Assembly: GCA_017399685.1 (NCBI GenBank)
Contig: JAFQBM010000006.1
Coordinates: 1 to 64,000 of the forward strand
Direction of reading: 5' to 3'
DNA length: 64,000 bases
Source: Lachnospiraceae bacterium
Lineage (GTDB): Bacteria; Bacillota; Clostridia; Lachnospirales; Lachnospiraceae
Below, one piece after another: positions 61,458 to 64,000 of this stretch. How positions within the stretch are numbered: position 1 is the stretch's first letter; each line of letters opens with the position of its first letter. The notes under the pieces were generated by a model. That model saw only the letters and a list, made by a program, of their open reading frames with translations, did no database searches and was not told the DNA's origin. A program made the position numbers and the translations under genes.

Positions 61458-62467
61458 TCTTCTTTTCTAAGATAAAATTTTTGCCATACAGTAGCAGATT
61501 CCTGTGGATTTAATTCACGATATCCGGTTTCTTCTTTTGGCAGGTCCAAGTTAGGAGCATCGATAAGCCAGGTAAGAGGTTCCGGACAAAAAAAGTCTTG
61601 TTTTCCACCGATGTTCCAAAGGATGTAAAAACCGTATTCTTTCGATACTTCATTTACAATGGATAATCCTGTTCTTTCGTCAGTAACAATGGATTGATAG
61701 GACTCTGCGGCAGTATCTTCCAGACGGTAAAGTTCATCATTGATATCATGACCTACCGGTCTTGCAACCCCTTTCCTATATTGTTCTTCGTATTCTGAAA
61801 GTGCCTTGAAAGTGCCATCCGGCAGACATCTCTCATTTAACGGATAACGGTGCTTTACCGGTAGATAAAAATGATAGTGTTTTCCTTCTTTTTTCTTTTG
61901 TCTTTTGATAAAAGGACAGGAAAGAGTGGTATGAGTGCCAAAACCAAATGGAAGCATGCGTTCAGAAAGATTTCTTAGTGTTACTTCATATCGTAATCCT
62001 TCTTTCGAAAGTGTAAAGGTAAAGTCTGCCCGGAATTTCAGAGGGAAATAAGTAAAAAAAGCATCCTTTTCATCATAATCATAATAGGTTTTTGCAACAA
62101 CACAGTCGTCCTTTTCTTCCATGGAAAGAATCTTATGACAACGGGTATGCAAAAATCCGTGAAGATGGTTGTGTCTGGATGTTTCGTTGACAGGAAATTG
62201 GTAAGTTGCATCAGAGGTTCGTAAAATCCCATCTTTCAGACGGTTGGGAAGATATGTGGTAGGAAGTCCTATCACAATGTTACATTTCTTTAAAAATTTT
62301 CTCGACATCCCTTTTCTAAAATGGAAAAAACGGACATGATGGGTAGTTTCCTCTAGATTGAGAAAGTTACTGCCCAAAGAAGGGGCCAGTAAACCACGAT
62401 AATTATCATATTCCATTAAGATGCAGGTTTCTCCCTTAAAGGTTGTCAAACGAATTCCTTTTTTCAT
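61433..62467 (-). CDS. Aldose 1-epimerase family protein (galactose mutarotase-like)
   Basis: The 344-residue protein has the beta-sandwich mutarotase fold. Candidate catalytic residues are the histidine in SRHNHLHGF near residue 98, the second in PFGFGTHTTLSCPF near 175, and the glutamate in FFCPEPLTW near 305. Such enzymes interconvert alpha and beta aldoses such as glucose or galactose. The N-terminal part (MKKGIRLTTFKGETCILMEY) is typical of the clostridial aldose epimerase group of unknown substrate. AAAGGAGATTTC precedes the ATG. The C-terminal RKEDGGTQPRS lies in an element II fragment, so the tail is probably foreign to the family. Confidence 0.9.
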   Translation of the reverse strand: MKKGIRLTTFKGETCILMEYDNYRGLLAPSLGSNFLNLEETTHHVRFFHFRKGMSRKFLKKCNIVIGLPTTYLPNRLKDGILRTSDATYQFPVNETSRHNHLHGFLHTRCHKILSMEEKDDCVVAKTYYDYDEKDAFFTYFPLKFRADFTFTLSKEGLRYEVTLRNLSERMLPFGFGTHTTLSCPFIKRQKKKEGKHYHFYLPVKHRYPLNERCLPDGTFKALSEYEEQYRKGVARPVGHDINDELYRLEDTAAESYQSIVTDERTGLSIVNEVSKEYGFYILWNIGGKQDFFCPEPLTWLIDAPNLDLPKEETGYRELNPQESATVWQKFYLRKEDGGTQPRS

Positions 62468-62544
62468 AGAAATCTCCTTTCTAATTTCTTAGAGAACTGA
62501 TTTGTAAGATGAATGTTCATTATTCTGGTATGAAACTCTTACAA

Positions 62545-62578
62545 ACGAAAAAAGGTTCTTGTATGAACAAGAACCTTT
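62545..62578 (-). terminator. Terminator of the cold-shock gene
   Basis: On the minus strand AAAGGTTCTTGT pairs with ACAAGAACCTTT around a 4-nt loop, followed by TTTTCG. It begins 14 bases after the csp stop. Confidence 0.9.
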
Positions 62579-62591
62579 GAACGAGTCATAA

Positions 62592-62792
62592 TTAGCTAAG
62601 CTTAACAACGTTAGCAGCTTGAGCACCTCTAGCGCCTTCAGTTACATCAAAAGAAACCTTTTGACCTTCTTCTAAAGACTTGAATCCTTCAGCCTGGATT
62701 GCAGAAAAATGTACGAATACGTCAGAACCATCTTCCTGAGTGATGAATCCGTATCCTTTTTCAGCATTAAACCATTTAACTGTACCGTTCAT
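62592..62792 (-). CDS. Cold-shock protein (CspA family)
   Basis: The 66-residue single OB-fold protein binds single-stranded RNA and DNA and acts as an RNA chaperone. It has [17 protein letters not shown] (RNP1-type KGYGFI) and the RNP2-type DVFVHFSAI, then [18 protein letters not shown] lies before ATG 62792; the longer frame to 62858 is only leader. Promoter and terminator are its own. Its leader of about 150 nt holds a long hairpin, as in other csp genes. Confidence 0.97.
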   Translation of the reverse strand: MNGTVKWFNAEKGYGFITQEDGSDVFVHFSAIQAEGFKSLEEGQKVSFDVTEGARGAQAANVVKLS

Positions 62793-62852
62793 AATGAACC
62801 TCCATTCTGCCTTGCGGCTTATAAAATTTATGGATATTTCTAAAAATAAAAA

Positions 62853-62915
62853 AATCACATATTATCACAGATTATACTAAAGAATCAAGAATATAATCTC
62901 TGATAACATGTGATT
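62853..62915 (-). promoter_or_regulatory. Structured leader / terminator-like hairpin of the csp gene
   Basis: AATCACAT, ATCA and AGATTATA on one side pair with TATAATCT, TGAT and ATGTGATT on the other, forming a long hairpin with two small bulges around a 15-nt loop. On the minus (coding) strand the stem is followed by TTTTTTTATTTTTA. It looks like an intrinsic terminator inside the leader, 60 bases before the start codon. Further upstream, TAGAGGTATT occurs twice (62919-62941). Confidence 0.7.
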
Positions 62916-62949
62916 CTAAATACCTCTAGTGAATACCTCTAACAACAAC

Positions 62950-62978
62950 AATATAATCTAAATAGGAAAAAAAGTCAA
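62950..62978 (-). promoter_or_regulatory. Promoter of the csp gene
   Basis: On the minus strand: TTGACT (62978-62973), a 17-bp spacer and TATATT (62955-62950). The expected start near 62943 gives a leader of about 150 nt. Confidence 0.75.
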
Positions 62979-63016
62979 GCAAAACTTTACTCATATTTGG
63001 TGATTTTTATAAACCT

Positions 63017-63149
63017 GTAACTGTTCACACGTGAACAGTTACACATTGGTTTTTGCATGCAAATTCGCTTCGCGAAGCAAAAACCAACCCCTGAATCACT
63101 CTATTACGTAACCTGACAGCAAGTGTCAGGTTACTGTGTGAACAGTAAC
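63017..63149 (-). repeat. Element I, near-complete copy (133 bp)
   Basis: The copy is the reverse complement of 36151-36283 with few changes. Its ends are GTAACTGTTCAC/GTGAACAGTTAC (perfect 12-bp arms) and GTTACTGT/ACAGTAAC. Between them lie TTGGTTTTTGC/GCAAAAACCAA arms around GCTTCGCGAAGC, and a TAACCTGACAGCAAGTGTCA hairpin. Element II begins 3 bases further on. Confidence 0.88.
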
Positions 63150-63152
63150 ATA

Positions 63153-63255
63153 AACCTCAATGATTCACGACATATCTGGTAAACCGCCACTAACATGGCT
63201 GGGTGCCACATTTATGTGGCACCTGTTTACAAGGTGTGTTAATTGATTAAGGTAG
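63153..63255 (+). repeat. Element II, most complete copy
   Basis: A first arm (AACCTCAATGATTCACGAC, ATATCTGGTAAACC) is followed by CCACTAACATGGCTGGG and a perfect hairpin GGTGCCACATTTATGTGGCA plus CC. Then an inverted, diverged arm (TTTACAAGGTGTGTTAATTG, ATTAAGGTAGTGAAGCA) follows. The two arms are in opposite orientation, so the whole is an imperfect inverted repeat of about 100 bp without a gene. It lies directly after element I. Confidence 0.85.
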
Positions 63256-63386
63256 TGAAGCAACTCGGTTCAATTATGTAGAATTTGTGAATTTTGAAAT
63301 ATTGCTTTTCAAAAAAGATAAGATGTGATATAACTGAAAAGGAAACTCAAAAATTGAGGTAATTGTTTTAGAAAGGAAAGAAAGAC

Positions 63387-64000
63387 ATGAGAAAGAAAAT
63401 AGTGGCAGTTTCCATGGTGTTGGCTATGATGTTAGCGACTGCCTGTGGAAAAGAAGATAACAAAGAAACAACTACAGGGGGAGTGGTAAGTGAAGAAGCT
63501 CAAATTGTGGGACAATTTTGTGGAGTTGATTTAACCTATGATCCGGCAGAATATCTTACTTTACCGGATTATTCCCAGATTGAAGTAACAGAATATGAGC
63601 CAACGGATGAAGAAGTACAGGAACAGCTGCAAAAGAAAGTAAGCAGTTGGACTCATAACGAGGAAGTGGAAAAAGATACAGTAGAAGAGGGCGATATCTG
63701 TCTGATTGACTATGTAGGAAGCATAGATGGAGTTGAATTTGAGGGTGGTGCAGGAACGGATTATATGTTGGGAATCGGTTCTAATGCATTTATTCCCGGA
63801 TTCGAAAGTTCTTTAATCGGTGCTAAGAATAAAGAAACCACCACCATTAATGTAACCTTCCCGGAGGAATACAGCAATAACCCTGACATGGCAGGAAAAG
63901 AAGCACAGTTTGTAGTTACGATTAAGGGAATTTATGAAGAAGTATCTTATGAGTTGAATGATGCTTCTGTAGCAGAAAATACAGATTATTCAACTGTGGA
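63387..64000 (+). CDS. FKBP-type (trigger-factor-like) peptidyl-prolyl isomerase lipoprotein, partial
   Basis: The gene runs off the window; about 204 codons are visible. The start MRKKIVAVSMVLAMMLATAC is a lipoprotein signal with the cysteine at residue 20. Residues about 55-90 resemble a trigger-factor segment (VTEYEPTDEEVQEQLQKKV), then an FKBP domain follows: EEGDICLIDYVGSIDGVEFEGG, MLGIGSNAFIPGFESSLIGAK, TINVTFPEEYSNNPDMAGKEA and FVVTIKGIYEE. It should help fold proteins outside the membrane. AAAGGAAAG precedes the ATG. The promoter is unclear: TATAAC near 63329 has no well-spaced -35 box. Confidence 0.9.
   Translation, partial: MRKKIVAVSMVLAMMLATACGKEDNKETTTGGVVSEEAQIVGQFCGVDLTYDPAEYLTLPDYSQIEVTEYEPTDEEVQEQLQKKVSSWTHNEEVEKDTVEEGDICLIDYVGSIDGVEFEGGAGTDYMLGIGSNAFIPGFESSLIGAKNKETTTINVTFPEEYSNNPDMAGKEAQFVVTIKGIYEEVSYELNDASVAENTDYSTV

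Overview
The window looks like chromosomal DNA of a low-GC anaerobic Firmicute, most likely a gut or rumen Lachnospiraceae (Clostridia). The grounds are clostridial ribosome-binding sites, low GC, meso-diaminopimelate wall synthesis (dapF, a MurE with a DNPR motif), proteins with glucan/choline-binding-type wall repeats, a FabK-type enoyl reductase, Rpn-family genes with ED/RE-rich linkers, and the general protein vocabulary. No rRNA, tRNA or CRISPR array was seen. Nothing here could be searched against a database; family names come from motifs read in the translations.

Positions 1-10.9 kb are accessory. They hold a fragment of a group II intron reverse transcriptase, an ISAs1-type transposase broken by a one-base deletion, an Rpn-type nuclease gene and an Rpn-like remnant. 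Between these lies a three-gene cassette (3169-10128): a 1146-residue protein with hydrophobic C-terminal segments, a 438-residue partner, and a large ATP-binding LuxR-type (LAL/MalT-like) regulator. A 19-bp dyad sits at an activator position in front of the cassette. I recognise no family for the first two proteins; this is the best candidate for an undescribed system.

Positions 10.9-30.6 kb carry housekeeping and surface genes: cca, a Cof-type phosphatase, ispE followed by a GntR/FCD regulator, a wall-repeat protein, dapF-murE, malQ, plsC and a wall-repeat L,D-transpeptidase. A second uncharacterised cluster follows (23459-30595): a response regulator, a 977-residue protein with PH-like domains and an acidic repeat tail, and a 1118-residue J-like/TPR protein. 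Positions 30.6-34.5 kb, on the minus strand, hold a peptide-type ABC transporter lacking ATPase genes and, upstream of it, a promoter-terminator pair that suggests a small RNA of about 110 nt. The same palindrome, TTGTATACAA, lies on the promoter of ispE-gntR and on the transporter promoter, so the GntR protein probably controls both.

Positions 34.8-44.7 kb hold a zinc-ribbon membrane protein, a five-gene envelope cluster (two MGDG-synthase/UgtP-like glycosyltransferases, a NodB deacetylase, a YkoP-like protein, a UPF0104-type membrane protein), a biotin ligase, and a TetM-like ribosome GTPase fused to a Rae1/YacP-type NYN nuclease. Positions 44.8-56.1 kb hold ilvE, gltX, a UvrD-type helicase, a DUF1292 protein, argJ, trpS, a DUF1015 protein and a MATE exporter. 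Positions 56.1-61.3 kb hold acpP and fabD-G-F-Z-K, with FabT-like operators but no acc or fabT genes. The window ends with an aldose epimerase, a cold-shock gene with a long structured leader, and a partial FKBP-type lipoprotein.

Two families of intergenic inverted-repeat elements are scattered through the window. Element I is about 133 bp, with two near-complete copies at 36151-36283 and 63017-63149. Element II is about 75-100 bp, with its best copies at 15891-15966 and 63153-63255. Fragments of both lie in front of many genes.
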